From assembly GCF_013415115.1 (NCBI RefSeq), contig NZ_JACCDD010000002.1, forward strand, positions 372,001-436,000: a stretch of 64,000 nt of DNA, read 5' to 3'. The notes beneath the pieces were generated by a model, which made no database searches, was not told the origin of the DNA, and saw only the letters and a list, made by a program, of their open reading frames with translations. The translations under genes were made by a program, and so were the position numbers. The DNA is from Vreelandella zhaodongensis (lineage in GTDB: Bacteria; Pseudomonadota; Gammaproteobacteria; Pseudomonadales; Halomonadaceae). Below are positions 8,077-16,557 of this stretch, piece after piece. The first letter of the stretch is position 1. Every line of letters starts with the position of its first letter.

Positions 8077-9459
8077 TTAGGGCGCGAGAAAGTCTTCGCG
8101 GCGTAACTGGTGGCGCTGCATTTTCTGATTGAGCGTGCGGCGAGGCAGGTCGAGTTCGTCGAGTACCGCTTGAATATTGCCGTTATGGCGCTGCAGCGTT
8201 TCTTTCAAGACGGTAGCCTCAAATGCTTCCATGCGCGAAGAAAGCGCAGACGCTTGGTGTGGCGGCATAGGTGAGCTTTGCCAGGGCAAATCCAGCCCCA
8301 GAATAAAGCGCGTGGCGATATTGCGCAGCTCGCGTAGGTTTCCTGGCCACCGATGATTACCTAGGGCGGTCAGCAGCTCTGTTGTGGGCTCGCGCATTGG
8401 CCTTTCGTGAACGTCGGCGGCTTGATGGCAGAAGTGGCGAAACAGTAAGGGAATATCTTCACGGCGCTCGCGCAAGGGGGGAATCGCCAGCTCGGCAATC
8501 GCCAGGCGATAATACAGGTCTTCGCGAAAATCTCCCTTCGATACCATTTCCAGCAAGTTCTCTTTACTGGCCGCCACGACCCGAAGGTGCAAGCGGATCA
8601 CTTGGTTGCTGCCTAGCCGAGTAATTTCGCCTTCCTGCAGTGCGCGCAATAGTTTGACCTGGGCAGACAGTGGCAGTGACTCTATTTCATCCAGAAACAA
8701 GGTGCCGTGGCTGGCGGTTTCCAGCCGACCTATGCGCCGCTCTCCCGCCCCGGTAAAGGCCCCTTTTTCATGCCCGAACAGCTCTGATTCAATTAACTCG
8801 CTGTTCATAGCGCCACAGTTCAACGCCACGAAAGCGCCTTGGCTACCGGTGCCGAAATCGTGCAATGCGCGAGCCACGACTTCCTTGCCGCTGCCAGTTT
8901 CGCCGTTGATTACCACGTTGGCGCGGCTAGCGGCCAGGTTTTCCACCTGGCGCCGCAGCTCTTGCATAAGCGCAGAGTCGCCGAGCAGACGCGTGCTCAA
9001 ATAGTTATGGCGTAACGCCTGCTGTAACTGTAGGTTTTCCAGTGCTAGGGCGCGATGCTCCAGCGCCCGACGTACACACTCTTCAAGGCGTTCAGGGTCG
9101 AAGGGCTTTTGCACGAAATCCCAAGCCCCCTGCTGAATCGCGGCAACCGCCATGGGGACATCACCGTGGCCGGTAATCAGAATCACCGGGGGCGGAGCGC
9201 TGAGTGCTTGCACGGCAGCAAACAAGGCCAGGCCATCCATCTCAGGCATTTTGATATCACTGACAACAACACCGCATTGCTGGCCGTTCTGAAGCGCACT
9301 AAGGGCCTTGCGGGCACGTGAAAACGTTCGGACCTCTAATCCTGACACTTCCAACCATTGGCAAAGTGAATCACGGACATCGGCTTCATCTTCCACCAGC
9401 CAGACGGGCAGAGAAGCGGCAGGGATACGAGATAAGGGGCTAGAAGCTGCTTGCGTCAT
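8077..9459 (-). CDS. dctD: Sigma-54-dependent response regulator (DctD-like)
   Basis: A 460-residue NtrC-class activator. Residues 18-130 are a receiver domain with the acidic pair (EDE), the phospho-accepting Asp (VVSDIKMPEMDG) and the Lys of VQKPFDP. Residues about 155-385 are an AAA+ domain with Walker A GETGSGKE, the sigma-54 contact loop GAFTGA and Walker B TLFLDEIESL. The C terminus is a Fis-type helix-turn-helix (GNIQAVLDELDLPRRTLNQKMQRH). It overlaps the kinase gene by 4 bases (ATGA). It most likely activates the neighbouring TAXI-TRAP operon from the palindromes next to its own stop codon. In DctD systems the signal is a C4-dicarboxylate; here the ligand is unknown. Confidence 0.88.
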   Translation of the reverse strand: MTQAASSPLSRIPAASLPVWLVEDEADVRDSLCQWLEVSGLEVRTFSRARKALSALQNGQQCGVVVSDIKMPEMDGLALFAAVQALSAPPPVILITGHGDVPMAVAAIQQGAWDFVQKPFDPERLEECVRRALEHRALALENLQLQQALRHNYLSTRLLGDSALMQELRRQVENLAASRANVVINGETGSGKEVVARALHDFGTGSQGAFVALNCGAMNSELIESELFGHEKGAFTGAGERRIGRLETASHGTLFLDEIESLPLSAQVKLLRALQEGEITRLGSNQVIRLHLRVVAASKENLLEMVSKGDFREDLYYRLAIAELAIPPLRERREDIPLLFRHFCHQAADVHERPMREPTTELLTALGNHRWPGNLRELRNIATRFILGLDLPWQSSPMPPHQASALSSRMEAFEATVLKETLQRHNGNIQAVLDELDLPRRTLNQKMQRHQLRREDFLAP

Positions 9460-11219
9460 GAAGGTGTCTCCTCACCATGCGGTAATGCCAGACGAAACCA
9501 AGCGCCTCCAGAGGGATGATTGCCAGCGCTGAGTTTACCGCCAAGATCCTGAGCAATGCCGTAACTGATAAACAGCCCCAGCCCGAGGCCTTCACCAACC
9601 GGTTTGGTCGTGAAGAACGGGTCGAACATCTGTTCGATAACTTCGTGAGGCAAGCCGGGGCCGTTGTCATGGATAGTCAAAAGTACTTGCGCCGGCGTTA
9701 CCTCGACATGCAGTCGAATGATGCCATTCGGCGTGTCGTTCAAGGCATCCAGCGCATTACGCAGCAGGTTGGTGAGCAACTGCTCAAGGCGAATTTCATC
9801 GCCACGTACCAACAGTGACTGCTGCCAATCACCGTCACGCTCCAGGCGCACTTTTTGCTGCTGAAAACGCTCCTCCAGAAGCTCCAGTACGAAGGTCAGG
9901 CTGGCGGGGAGATCCACGCTTTCTCGGCTCCCTCCCTTGCGAGCGAAGAGCTGGAGCTGCTCAATTAGCCGAGCGAGACGTTTGCTCAATACCTGAATAC
10001 GTTGAAAGTTGTCGCCTGCCATTTCCTCGCGGCCTAGTGCCAGCAACCGCTCGCCGTTGGCCGCGTAAGTGCGTATGCCAGAAAGAGGCTGGTTGAGCTC
10101 ATGGGCAATCCCTGCGGCCATGGTACCCAAGGCAGCCAATTTACCCGCTTGGACCAATTCCGCCTGCGCATCCTCTAAGGCCTGGGTGCGTTCCTGGACA
10201 CGCTCTTCAAGGCGGACATTGGTTTGCTGGATGATTTTCGCCTGTGCATCGCGCATCTGCTGACGTTTTTGTCGTTCACGTAGCCACAAGCCGAACAATA
10301 AGAGAGCGGAAAGTGTGACTAAGCCAGCCAGGAGTATGTTGCGGGCACTAATATAAAGCGGGCGCACTGGGCTCAGGTAATGCATCGACCAACTCAGTGT
10401 GGAAAGCGGTAAGGAAGCGACCAGAAAACGTTCGCCCCCGCCTTGCCCTTGGTTGCCTATTACCCGCGTATCGTCACCCAGACGCTGACCTAGTGGGGGC
10501 AGTGGTTTATCAAGAAATTGGCGCTGGGCATTAATCTGCTCCAAAGCGTCACCAGAGAGCCCATCAAGGTGATGAAAGCGCCACTTCTCACGGCTAGAAA
10601 GTATCACAACGCCATTGGCATCCGACAAAATGACGTTTTCTTCCGCTCGACGCCAATCCTCCTGAAGTGCTTCCAGCGAGACCTTGACCACCAGCACCCC
10701 GGTGGCTGTCTCCCGCTCTTGGCCCACTGAGGCAGCAATAAAATAACCTGGGCGACCCGTGGTGCTACCGATAGCGAAGAACTCCCCGCGCCCCTCAGCC
10801 AGGGCGTCATGGACATAGGGACGGAAGCGGTAGTCGTGGCCGATCAGGCTTTCAGGAAGGTCATAATTACTGCTGGCCAAGGTCATTCCCTGGTTATCCA
10901 CTAGAAAGATCAACTCCGCGCCAGAGCTCTCTGCCACCTGGGCAAGATGGGCATTAACCTGGGGCAGGAAAACCTCGGCGGAGTCGAGCAGAGCGGCCTG
11001 CACCAGGGGTTGTCGCGCCAACAGGTCGGGCAGATAAGTAAAGCGTTCTAGCGCGCCTTGCAGGCTGCTGGCGTAGAGAGCAAGGCGATTGTTAGCGTGG
11101 CGTTGGGCATCCGCGTGGGCTTGGCTGTACTGCCAGTGCCATAACCACCATAGACCCAAAAGGCTCAGCACCATCAAAGACGCCAGGACCAGGGCACGCA
11201 GCCAAATCTTTCTGCTCAC
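9456..11219 (-). CDS. dctB: Sensor histidine kinase (DctB-like)
   Basis: A 587-residue membrane kinase. Transmembrane segments at about residues 8-28 and 290-312 flank a periplasmic sensor region of DctB/dCache type (ARQPLVQAALL..., DNQGMTLASSNYDLPESLIGHDYRFRPY...). A coiled coil follows, then the HisKA box with the phospho-accepting His (GIAHELNQPLSGIRTYA) and an HATPase domain with N box (LLTNLLRNALDAL), DNGPGLP and GLGLGLFIS. It should phosphorylate the DctD-like regulator encoded by the overlapping downstream gene. The domain order and HELNQPL box match the DctB family. Confidence 0.88.
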   Translation of the reverse strand: MSRKIWLRALVLASLMVLSLLGLWWLWHWQYSQAHADAQRHANNRLALYASSLQGALERFTYLPDLLARQPLVQAALLDSAEVFLPQVNAHLAQVAESSGAELIFLVDNQGMTLASSNYDLPESLIGHDYRFRPYVHDALAEGRGEFFAIGSTTGRPGYFIAASVGQERETATGVLVVKVSLEALQEDWRRAEENVILSDANGVVILSSREKWRFHHLDGLSGDALEQINAQRQFLDKPLPPLGQRLGDDTRVIGNQGQGGGERFLVASLPLSTLSWSMHYLSPVRPLYISARNILLAGLVTLSALLLFGLWLRERQKRQQMRDAQAKIIQQTNVRLEERVQERTQALEDAQAELVQAGKLAALGTMAAGIAHELNQPLSGIRTYAANGERLLALGREEMAGDNFQRIQVLSKRLARLIEQLQLFARKGGSRESVDLPASLTFVLELLEERFQQQKVRLERDGDWQQSLLVRGDEIRLEQLLTNLLRNALDALNDTPNGIIRLHVEVTPAQVLLTIHDNGPGLPHEVIEQMFDPFFTTKPVGEGLGLGLFISYGIAQDLGGKLSAGNHPSGGAWFRLALPHGEETPS

Positions 11220-11541
11220 AGTGATGTTGCCTCAAAGGTCGCGTTTGTACAGGCCCAAGAGCTTATCATTCAGGCGTGGGCACTCCCATTATCGAAGACA
11301 CCGCCAGCACTGGGCAAAGCAGCGTAAAATTCCACATCCAAACAAAAATACAGAAGATTAAACTGCACTCTGAATAAGCTGTAGATGAAAGTCAGCACGC
11401 AACCTTAACCAACCATGTAACCCACCTGTTCACTGAGCTGCTCGTTATGAGTGGCGCTTGGCGTGATCCTCGAATAACTCCTATGTTGTTGAAAAGACAA
11501 TTATTGAAAAGACGGCTGTTAAAAAGGCACTGGGAGAATAA
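11220..11541. other. Intergenic region between divergent dctB-like and BCCT genes
   Basis: About 320 bases without a gene. It must hold the promoters of the divergent dctBD pair and the BCCT gene, but I see no convincing -35/-10 pair. A short direct repeat TTGAAAAGAC occurs at 11489-11498 and 11504-11513, and a GGGAGAATAA ribosome site precedes the BCCT start. Confidence 0.4.
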
Positions 11542-13170
11542 ATGATGGATGCTCTTGCGAAAAAGCTGGGCCTCAAGACAGATCCCACCATTTTTTTCAC
11601 GTCTGCTGGGATCATGATTCTTTTCCTGGTGGCGCTGTTGGTTGCACCAGGCGCAATAGGCGAAGCCTTCGGCGCAGGACGGCAATGGATTGTTACTAAC
11701 CTTGGCTGGTTCTTTATTTTAGGGGTAACGAGTTGGGTGGCGTTCCTGCTGTGGGTAGCGCTCAGCCGTTACGGGGCAATCCGCCTCGGTGGCAACGATG
11801 CGAAGCCGGCCTATAGCAATATCTCCTGGTTTACCATGCTGTTCGCGGGCGGTATCGGCACAGTATTGATGTTCTGGGGCGTGGCCGAGCCTATTTCCCA
11901 CTTTTCAACACCCCCACGGCCGGATGTCGAACCGTTCTCTGTGGCCGCCGCCGACGATGCCATCAGCTTTTCGATCTATCACTTGGGGCTACATACCTGG
12001 GCGATTTTCGCTATGCCAGGGCTGGCGTTTGCGTACTTTATCTATCGTTACAACTTGCCAATGCGTTTCAGCTCGGTCTTCTACCCACTGATCGGCGAGC
12101 GTATTTACGGTCCTGTCGGCAAAACCCTCGATATCTTTGCCATTCTTGGCACCCTCTTTGGTGTGGCGGTTTCCATTGGCCTGGGCACCCAGCAAATCAA
12201 TGCAGGGCTAACGGAGCTGTTTGGTGTACCGGATGCCGTGATGACAAAAGTGATCATCATCGCTGTTCTGACAGCTGTCGCTGTAGGGTCGATTGTCGCG
12301 GGGCTGGATGCCGGTGTGAAACGACTCTCCAATATCAATATCGGGATGGCCGTCGGCCTGCTGGTGTTTGTACTGTTTACCGGATCGACCGTTTTCCTAT
12401 TGCGTGCCGTAGTCGAGACCTTTGGCCTCTACATATCGAACCTGCTGCCCATGGCATTCTGGAATGACACGCTGGCGAGCTATACCAGTAATGACGGCAG
12501 CGGTTGGGGGTGGCAAGGCAGCTGGACGGTGTTCTATTGGGCCTGGACAGTCACCTGGTCACCTTTTATCGGGATCTTCGTGGCGCGCATTTCCCGTGGG
12601 CGAACCATCCGCGAGTTTGTCCTTGGGGTACTGTTCGCGCCTTCCATCTTTACGCTGGTCTGGTTTGCCATCTTTGGCTGGTCGGCAATGGAAATCGATG
12701 GGATTGGCGCTGAAGCCCGAGCAGCCATGGGAGATCAGGCCGGTGCACTATCCGCTGCCGTGGGTGAAAGTATCCCGCTCGCCATGTTCGCATTTTTCGA
12801 AAACTTCCCAGCCGCCACCTTAATCCAGGGCTTAGCGGTGGTGATCGTCGCCATCTTCTTTGCCACGTCATCAGACTCCGCGTCGCTGGTTGTCGATATG
12901 CTGTGTACCGGCAAAGCGGACCCAGGCCCTTGGCACCAGCGGGTATTTTGGGGTGTCTCTGAGGGTATGCTGGCAGCCATGCTTATCGTGCTGGCGGGCG
13001 ATGCAGGGCTTAGCGCATTGCAGGAAGTGATTACCGTGGTTGGCCTACCGATGTTTATTCTGGTGTTTGCCATGATGTTCTCACTGTTCCGCGGCCTCGC
13101 CCACGAGGACCTCAGCGAAGTACGCGTCGGCAGCCCACCCAGCCCCAAGGAATTGCGGCCAGATGACTAG
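11542..13170 (+). CDS. BCCT family osmolyte transporter (betaine/choline/carnitine type)
   Basis: A 542-residue protein with twelve predicted membrane segments. The family signature is clear: the glycine-rich segment FAGGIGTVLMFWGVAEP, and the TM8-type tryptophan motif GSWTVFYWAWTVTWSPFIGIFVARISRGRTIREF that lines the betaine site. It takes up a compatible solute with sodium or protons during osmotic stress. A GGGAG ribosome site precedes ATGATG; the first ATG is used here. The protein is closely similar along its full length to the BCCT gene at 53502 (shared TDPTIFF start and many identical blocks), so the two are paralogues. A decayed copy of its 3' end lies at 15509-15577. The exact substrate is not readable. 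Confidence 0.93.
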   Translation: MMDALAKKLGLKTDPTIFFTSAGIMILFLVALLVAPGAIGEAFGAGRQWIVTNLGWFFILGVTSWVAFLLWVALSRYGAIRLGGNDAKPAYSNISWFTMLFAGGIGTVLMFWGVAEPISHFSTPPRPDVEPFSVAAADDAISFSIYHLGLHTWAIFAMPGLAFAYFIYRYNLPMRFSSVFYPLIGERIYGPVGKTLDIFAILGTLFGVAVSIGLGTQQINAGLTELFGVPDAVMTKVIIIAVLTAVAVGSIVAGLDAGVKRLSNINIGMAVGLLVFVLFTGSTVFLLRAVVETFGLYISNLLPMAFWNDTLASYTSNDGSGWGWQGSWTVFYWAWTVTWSPFIGIFVARISRGRTIREFVLGVLFAPSIFTLVWFAIFGWSAMEIDGIGAEARAAMGDQAGALSAAVGESIPLAMFAFFENFPAATLIQGLAVVIVAIFFATSSDSASLVVDMLCTGKADPGPWHQRVFWGVSEGMLAAMLIVLAGDAGLSALQEVITVVGLPMFILVFAMMFSLFRGLAHEDLSEVRVGSPPSPKELRPDD

Positions 13171-13184
13171 GTGATACAACGCGA

Positions 13185-14357
13185 TCAGCCGCCTTTTCGG
13201 TCGTCCTGTAGGTGCGATTCGCTGCCTTCGCGGAGGCGCTCGATGGAGGCGCTGCCCTGTTTGGACAAGGTCGCCAGTCGGTCAATCTGCTCATCCAGCC
13301 GCGGCAGCGCTTCTTGGCGATAGGTCGAGAGATCATCAATGGCGCCCATCACCTCACCAAAAGCGTCTTCCAGCATTTGCATATCGAGCATCGCCGAAGA
13401 AGCACGCTTCTGGATATCCACGCCCTGCTGACGCAGCGCCTTGGCGGTTCCGCCAATCATCTGCGAGGTGGTGGTATTGAGGGCTTCAATGCGATCCAGC
13501 ACTAGGCGCTGATTAGCCATGCCCATCGCCACGGTGACCGCAACGGTGAGCGCCGAGACAGTGACGTTAATGGCCCTGTCTACCCCACGCATCAACTCCC
13601 GATTGTTGCGAATGATGACTTCCAGCGCCAGTACGCCTTGCTGGCTAACAGCCAGTTGCTGCTGAAGATCGACGATGCGCTGACGAAGAGGAAAGAGCAG
13701 TTCCTCCTCAAGAAAGTGACGCCGCGGATCATCGACAGCGCGCGTGTCGATGTCATCTTTCAAGCGACGGTCAATCAGGCGACCCAGCGTAACCTGGCGG
13801 TTCAATTGGGACAAAATGTTCCTCAGGGCTTGCTGGTCATCGTTCAAGGTGAGGTTGTCACGATGCAACATGTCGCGACCGCTCTCTAACTCGTCGATGA
13901 TCGAATCCAGCGCCTGCTGAGCATTCTCAAACTTGCGAAAGTAGCGCTGCAGGCGGCTGTCGAGGCCAGGAATAATCGCCATCACACGATCCAGGGCACT
14001 CGGTGCCAGACGATGGCGGGCAGGGTCAAGCCCTTCCATGCGCCCACGCAGATCAGATAGTGCCTTGGCGACTGGCCCGCCTTCGTCGCCTTGATGCGCC
14101 AGCTGTCGCAGTGGCGTCTGTAGCATGGCACTGCGGTGGGCCGCTTGCTGCTGCAGCTCAAGCCCCATCTCGTCCACGGCACGACGCTGGTTAACCACCG
14201 AAGCTTCGTCACCTTCAGCCAGAATTTCCGTGACAAAGCGCTCAGCCATGGCCTCAAGTTCAGGATCAGCACCGGGATCATCGGAGGTAACCGCGTCAGC
14301 AATCTCCTCGACTGACGGTAAGGAAAGGCGACCTGTGTCATCGGATGGCTGAGTCAT
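13185..14357 (-). CDS. telA: Toxic anion resistance protein, TelA/KlaA family
   Basis: A 390-residue soluble, mostly helical protein of the TelA family, first described with plasmid tellurite resistance. The family core is seen in the middle (RLQRYFRKFENAQQALDSIIDELESGRDMLHRDNLTLNDDQQALR) and in LEVIIRNNRELMRGVDRAINVTVSALTVAVTVAMGMANQRLVLDRIEALNTTTSQMI. Start chosen at the ATG (MTQPSDD) with GGAG six bases upstream; a GTG four codons earlier is possible. It lies downstream of a membrane protein gene on the same strand (gap 72 bases) and runs convergently into the BCCT gene with only 14 bases between stops. The biochemical role of TelA proteins is not settled; envelope stress or anion tolerance is the usual description. 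Confidence 0.88.
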   Translation of the reverse strand: MTQPSDDTGRLSLPSVEEIADAVTSDDPGADPELEAMAERFVTEILAEGDEASVVNQRRAVDEMGLELQQQAAHRSAMLQTPLRQLAHQGDEGGPVAKALSDLRGRMEGLDPARHRLAPSALDRVMAIIPGLDSRLQRYFRKFENAQQALDSIIDELESGRDMLHRDNLTLNDDQQALRNILSQLNRQVTLGRLIDRRLKDDIDTRAVDDPRRHFLEEELLFPLRQRIVDLQQQLAVSQQGVLALEVIIRNNRELMRGVDRAINVTVSALTVAVTVAMGMANQRLVLDRIEALNTTTSQMIGGTAKALRQQGVDIQKRASSAMLDMQMLEDAFGEVMGAIDDLSTYRQEALPRLDEQIDRLATLSKQGSASIERLREGSESHLQDDRKGG

Positions 14358-14429
14358 TGGCATCTCCACTGTCCTTGAAAATCGTTCTTGAAACCGTTCC
14401 TAAAAACCATATGGCAGTACGCTATCGAA

Positions 14430-15371
14430 TTAATCTTTACGCGCATAGCGACCCGCGCCTTCGACGAAATGGCGCAAGTCATCCAGTGCTTTCTCCGTGG
14501 TGACCGATGCCTGAGGGCGTGCGGTCTCGATACGCGCCATGGAAACGGCCGTGTCGTCGAGCACAGTCAACGCCGACTCCACCTGAGCCGAGAGCTCCTG
14601 AAGCCGCTTTTCAGTCTCGCCGAGCAGATCCAGACGCCGCATCAAGGCAGCCCGTTCTTCCGTACTCAATCGCTGGCTTTCCCGTGTCAGACGGTCGCGA
14701 ACGTAATTACCGTCCACACTCACCACGCTGCGCGCCTGAGAGGCCATGGTGGTCAGCGTATCTACCGAACCAAGACACACCTGCGCGACCAAGCCTTGCG
14801 AGCGCTCAAAAGCCAGCTCACCACGTTGAAATCGGCCACTGAGCACCTCCATCACATGGTGGTAACGGCTATAGAGGCGGTCAGCCAGGATCGCCAGATC
14901 AGGACGCTGAACGTCGAGCAAGCGCTGTTTAGCGTGGCACATTGCCATTACCAAATCATCGGCTCCCTCGGGCGGCGCTGCCGGGTTGAGCACCAACACG
15001 CCTGCTTCATGGGCATTGCGCGCTTGTTGAGCACGGCGTTGTTGCGCTCTGGCGGTCATTTCGGCCTGCTGACGACGCGCGCGACGGCGGGCCAGCCAGC
15101 CTCTCAGGGTTCGCTCAATGGGCAGTGCCACCGGGATAGCGACAATCCCCGCCAGCCACCCCAGCAGGCTTGGGCTGAAACCGCCCCACAGCGAGGTCAG
15201 CCACAGCAACATGCTGATGAAAGGCACTGTCAGGCAATAGCGCAAAATAACATGCAGCCGACCGGGCGCCGCCACCGGAATCGCCAAGCCAGGATTGAAG
15301 AGCCCTACCAACAGCCAGGGCAGGCAGGTCATAAAAAGACCATAGGAAAATCCCTGCAGGAATCCCAACAT
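14430..15371 (-). CDS. Membrane protein of unknown function, TelA partner
   Basis: A 313-residue protein. Two or three hydrophobic segments lie in the first 105 residues (FLQGFSYGLFMTCLPWLLVGLF, CLTVPFISMLLWLTSLW, LLGWLAGIVAIPVALPI), followed by an Arg/Gln-rich basic helix (RRRARRQQAEMTARAQQRRAQQAR) and a long helical cytoplasmic part. XpaC-type proteins often sit next to telA and have this plan, but I cannot claim homology. The ATG at 15371 was preferred over an in-frame TTG at 15452, since the protein then begins right before the first membrane helix. Same strand and close spacing suggest an operon with telA. Confidence 0.7.
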   Translation of the reverse strand: MLGFLQGFSYGLFMTCLPWLLVGLFNPGLAIPVAAPGRLHVILRYCLTVPFISMLLWLTSLWGGFSPSLLGWLAGIVAIPVALPIERTLRGWLARRRARRQQAEMTARAQQRRAQQARNAHEAGVLVLNPAAPPEGADDLVMAMCHAKQRLLDVQRPDLAILADRLYSRYHHVMEVLSGRFQRGELAFERSQGLVAQVCLGSVDTLTTMASQARSVVSVDGNYVRDRLTRESQRLSTEERAALMRRLDLLGETEKRLQELSAQVESALTVLDDTAVSMARIETARPQASVTTEKALDDLRHFVEGAGRYARKD

Positions 15372-15508
15372 TGCTCGGCCACCCTTATGCGTGGAACGCA
15401 AATCACAAGATGCAAATACCCAGAATAGTATCACTAAAAACAGGGTATCCAAGATGAGACGTGAATCACTCGGGAGCTGCCAAGCGTTGAGGGTGCAGTG
15501 GCAGCTAA

Positions 15509-15577
15509 CTGTTCCACGGCCTAACCCACGAGGATCTCAGCGAAGTAGGCATTGGTAGTACGCCCAGCGCGAACTGA
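15509..15577 (+). pseudogene. Remnant of the 3' end of a BCCT transporter gene
   Basis: In one frame this 69-base stretch reads LFHGLTHEDLSEVGIGSTPS followed by AN and a stop. It matches the C terminus of the intact BCCT protein at 11542-13170 (LFRGLAHEDLSEVRVGSPPS), with DNA similarity throughout. No upstream BCCT coding sequence remains. It looks like the tail of a lost paralogue, with the telA pair now lying between the two copies. Confidence 0.8.
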
Positions 15578-15818
15578 AGGAAAAGGGAACCGTTGAAACT
15601 TATTCTCGCGAGCCCCAGCCTGCTAAACCAGCTTGTGCTAGGTTAAGTTTAGTAGAGAACTAGGTATAAAGGCTGCTAACGGCTCAAAGCTGACGTCCCG
15701 GTAGAAGCGGTATGCTGGTTCAGCAGTGTTATGCAGCCGGCACGATAATCTATGCCATGCTGCCTATTTATACTTAATTTATTTAAATTTCAGTGGGATA
15801 GGCGTGAATGAAAGGCGG

Positions 15819-15860
15819 CATAACCTGAGTGAACGCGCCGCCGAGTTCATTCAGGTTATG
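15819..15860. repeat. Long inverted repeat ahead of the cassette array
   Basis: Arms CATAACCTGAGTGAAC (15819-15834) and GTTCATTCAGGTTATG (15845-15860) pair over 16 bp with one mismatch around a 10-base loop. There is no T-tract after either arm, so it is not a standard terminator. It lies 20 bases before the first cassette junction and 10 bases before a TATAAT. Confidence 0.7.
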
Positions 15861-15870
15861 TAGGGGGGCG

Positions 15871-15876
15871 TATAAT
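15871..15876 (+). promoter_or_regulatory. Candidate -10 element of a cassette promoter
   Basis: A perfect TATAAT lies 5 bases before the first cassette junction (15881). No good TTGACA-like -35 box is found at the right distance. Position is that expected for a Pc-like promoter reading into the cassettes, but this is weak evidence. Confidence 0.35.
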
Positions 15877-15914
15877 CACTGTTAGGGCAAAAAACTCTTG
15901 CCTTTACTTGGAGT

Positions 15915-15935
15915 AAACTATAGTAACTATAGTTT
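15915..15935 (+). promoter_or_regulatory. Candidate operator for the RHH protein
   Basis: Perfect inverted repeat AAACTATAG-taa-CTATAGTTT, ending 19 bases before the ATG of the ribbon-helix-helix protein gene. Short palindromes in this position are typical autoregulatory sites of RHH repressors. A role in autoregulation is inferred. Confidence 0.55.
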
Positions 15936-15954
15936 CTTTGGAGTGAGGGTTGTT

Positions 15955-16452
15955 ATGTCAGCTAATACCGTAAGCATTGAGTTGGATAGAGATGTATTCG
16001 AAGCGCTGCAGCGTTTGGCAAAACCATTTGTCGATACCCCGAGTAGCGTAATTAAGAGATTGATTGAACAGGCCTTAAGTTCAGATCAAGAGGGGGCAAG
16101 GCCAGAAGCACCGACCAGTGAAAAGGGGTTTGCTTCATTCCGTGGTGCCACGATTCCTTTCGGAAACCTTCGTGCGACCTACAAGCCGAGAGGTGGCAAT
16201 AAAGCATTTAAATTTGATGCTAAAGTCACTTCAGAAGGTATTGAGTTTGACGATGAAGTTTTTGATAACCCGTCCTCTGCTGGGATTCACGCGAAGAAGC
16301 TAGCTGGTGCGAAAGGTTCTGCCTCAAGCACAAACGGGTGGGAGTTTTGGGAGTATTACGACACCGAAACTAACTCGTGGGTTCTGATCGACACATTTAG
16401 AAAGCGGCAAAATGTCAACGAGCTCACGCTGAAGGATCTTGGACTGGAGTGA
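15955..16452 (+). CDS. Cassette 1 protein: N-terminal RHH-like domain plus RAMA-like C-terminal domain
   Basis: A 165-residue soluble protein. Residues 1-45 (SANTVSIELDRDVFEALQRL...SSVIKRLIEQAL) have the strand-helix-helix pattern of ribbon-helix-helix DNA-binding domains. After a linker, residues about 65-150 contain VTSEGIEFDDEVFDNPSSAGI, then NGWEFWEYYDTETNSWVLID, which resembles the RAMA/DUF4357 modules found with restriction-modification and DNA-binding proteins. Start ATG 15955 is preceded by GGAGTGAGGG. It is the only gene of the first cassette, and a 21-bp palindrome lies just upstream. A DNA-binding regulator is the best guess; the target is unknown. Confidence 0.72.
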   Translation: MSANTVSIELDRDVFEALQRLAKPFVDTPSSVIKRLIEQALSSDQEGARPEAPTSEKGFASFRGATIPFGNLRATYKPRGGNKAFKFDAKVTSEGIEFDDEVFDNPSSAGIHAKKLAGAKGSASSTNGWEFWEYYDTETNSWVLIDTFRKRQNVNELTLKDLGLE

Positions 16453-16453
16453 A

Positions 16454-16533
16454 GCCCTAACCAGCCGCGCCACTCGGATGGCCTTTACGCCGCTTCGCTC
16501 TGTAAAGGCCACCGGTGAGCTCAGCGTTAAAGG
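16454..16533 (+). repeat. attC-like site 1 (end of cassette 1)
   Basis: R'' box GCCCTAAC (16454-16461), then a folding arm CACTCGG-at-GGCCTTTAC, a loop, and GTAAAGGCC-a-CCGGTG, ending in GCGTTAAAGG with the GTT core at 16526-16528. The inner 9-bp stem is perfect and the outer part pairs with one bulged T, the usual asymmetry of attC hairpins. About 80 bp in all. Confidence 0.75.
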
Positions 16534-16557
16534 CCAATCGAGGAAGGAGACCGTACA

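Noticed and set aside
13995..15428. Long plus-strand open frames opposite telA and its neighbour (up to 346 codons)
   Set aside because: They are mirror frames of well-supported minus-strand genes, with His/Gln/Arg-rich composition and no family resemblance.
15845..15883. An extra attC site ending at the first cassette junction
   Set aside because: The bases before GTTAGGGC lack the GGGC/GCG context and the arms of an attC; a host-side or attI-like junction fits better.
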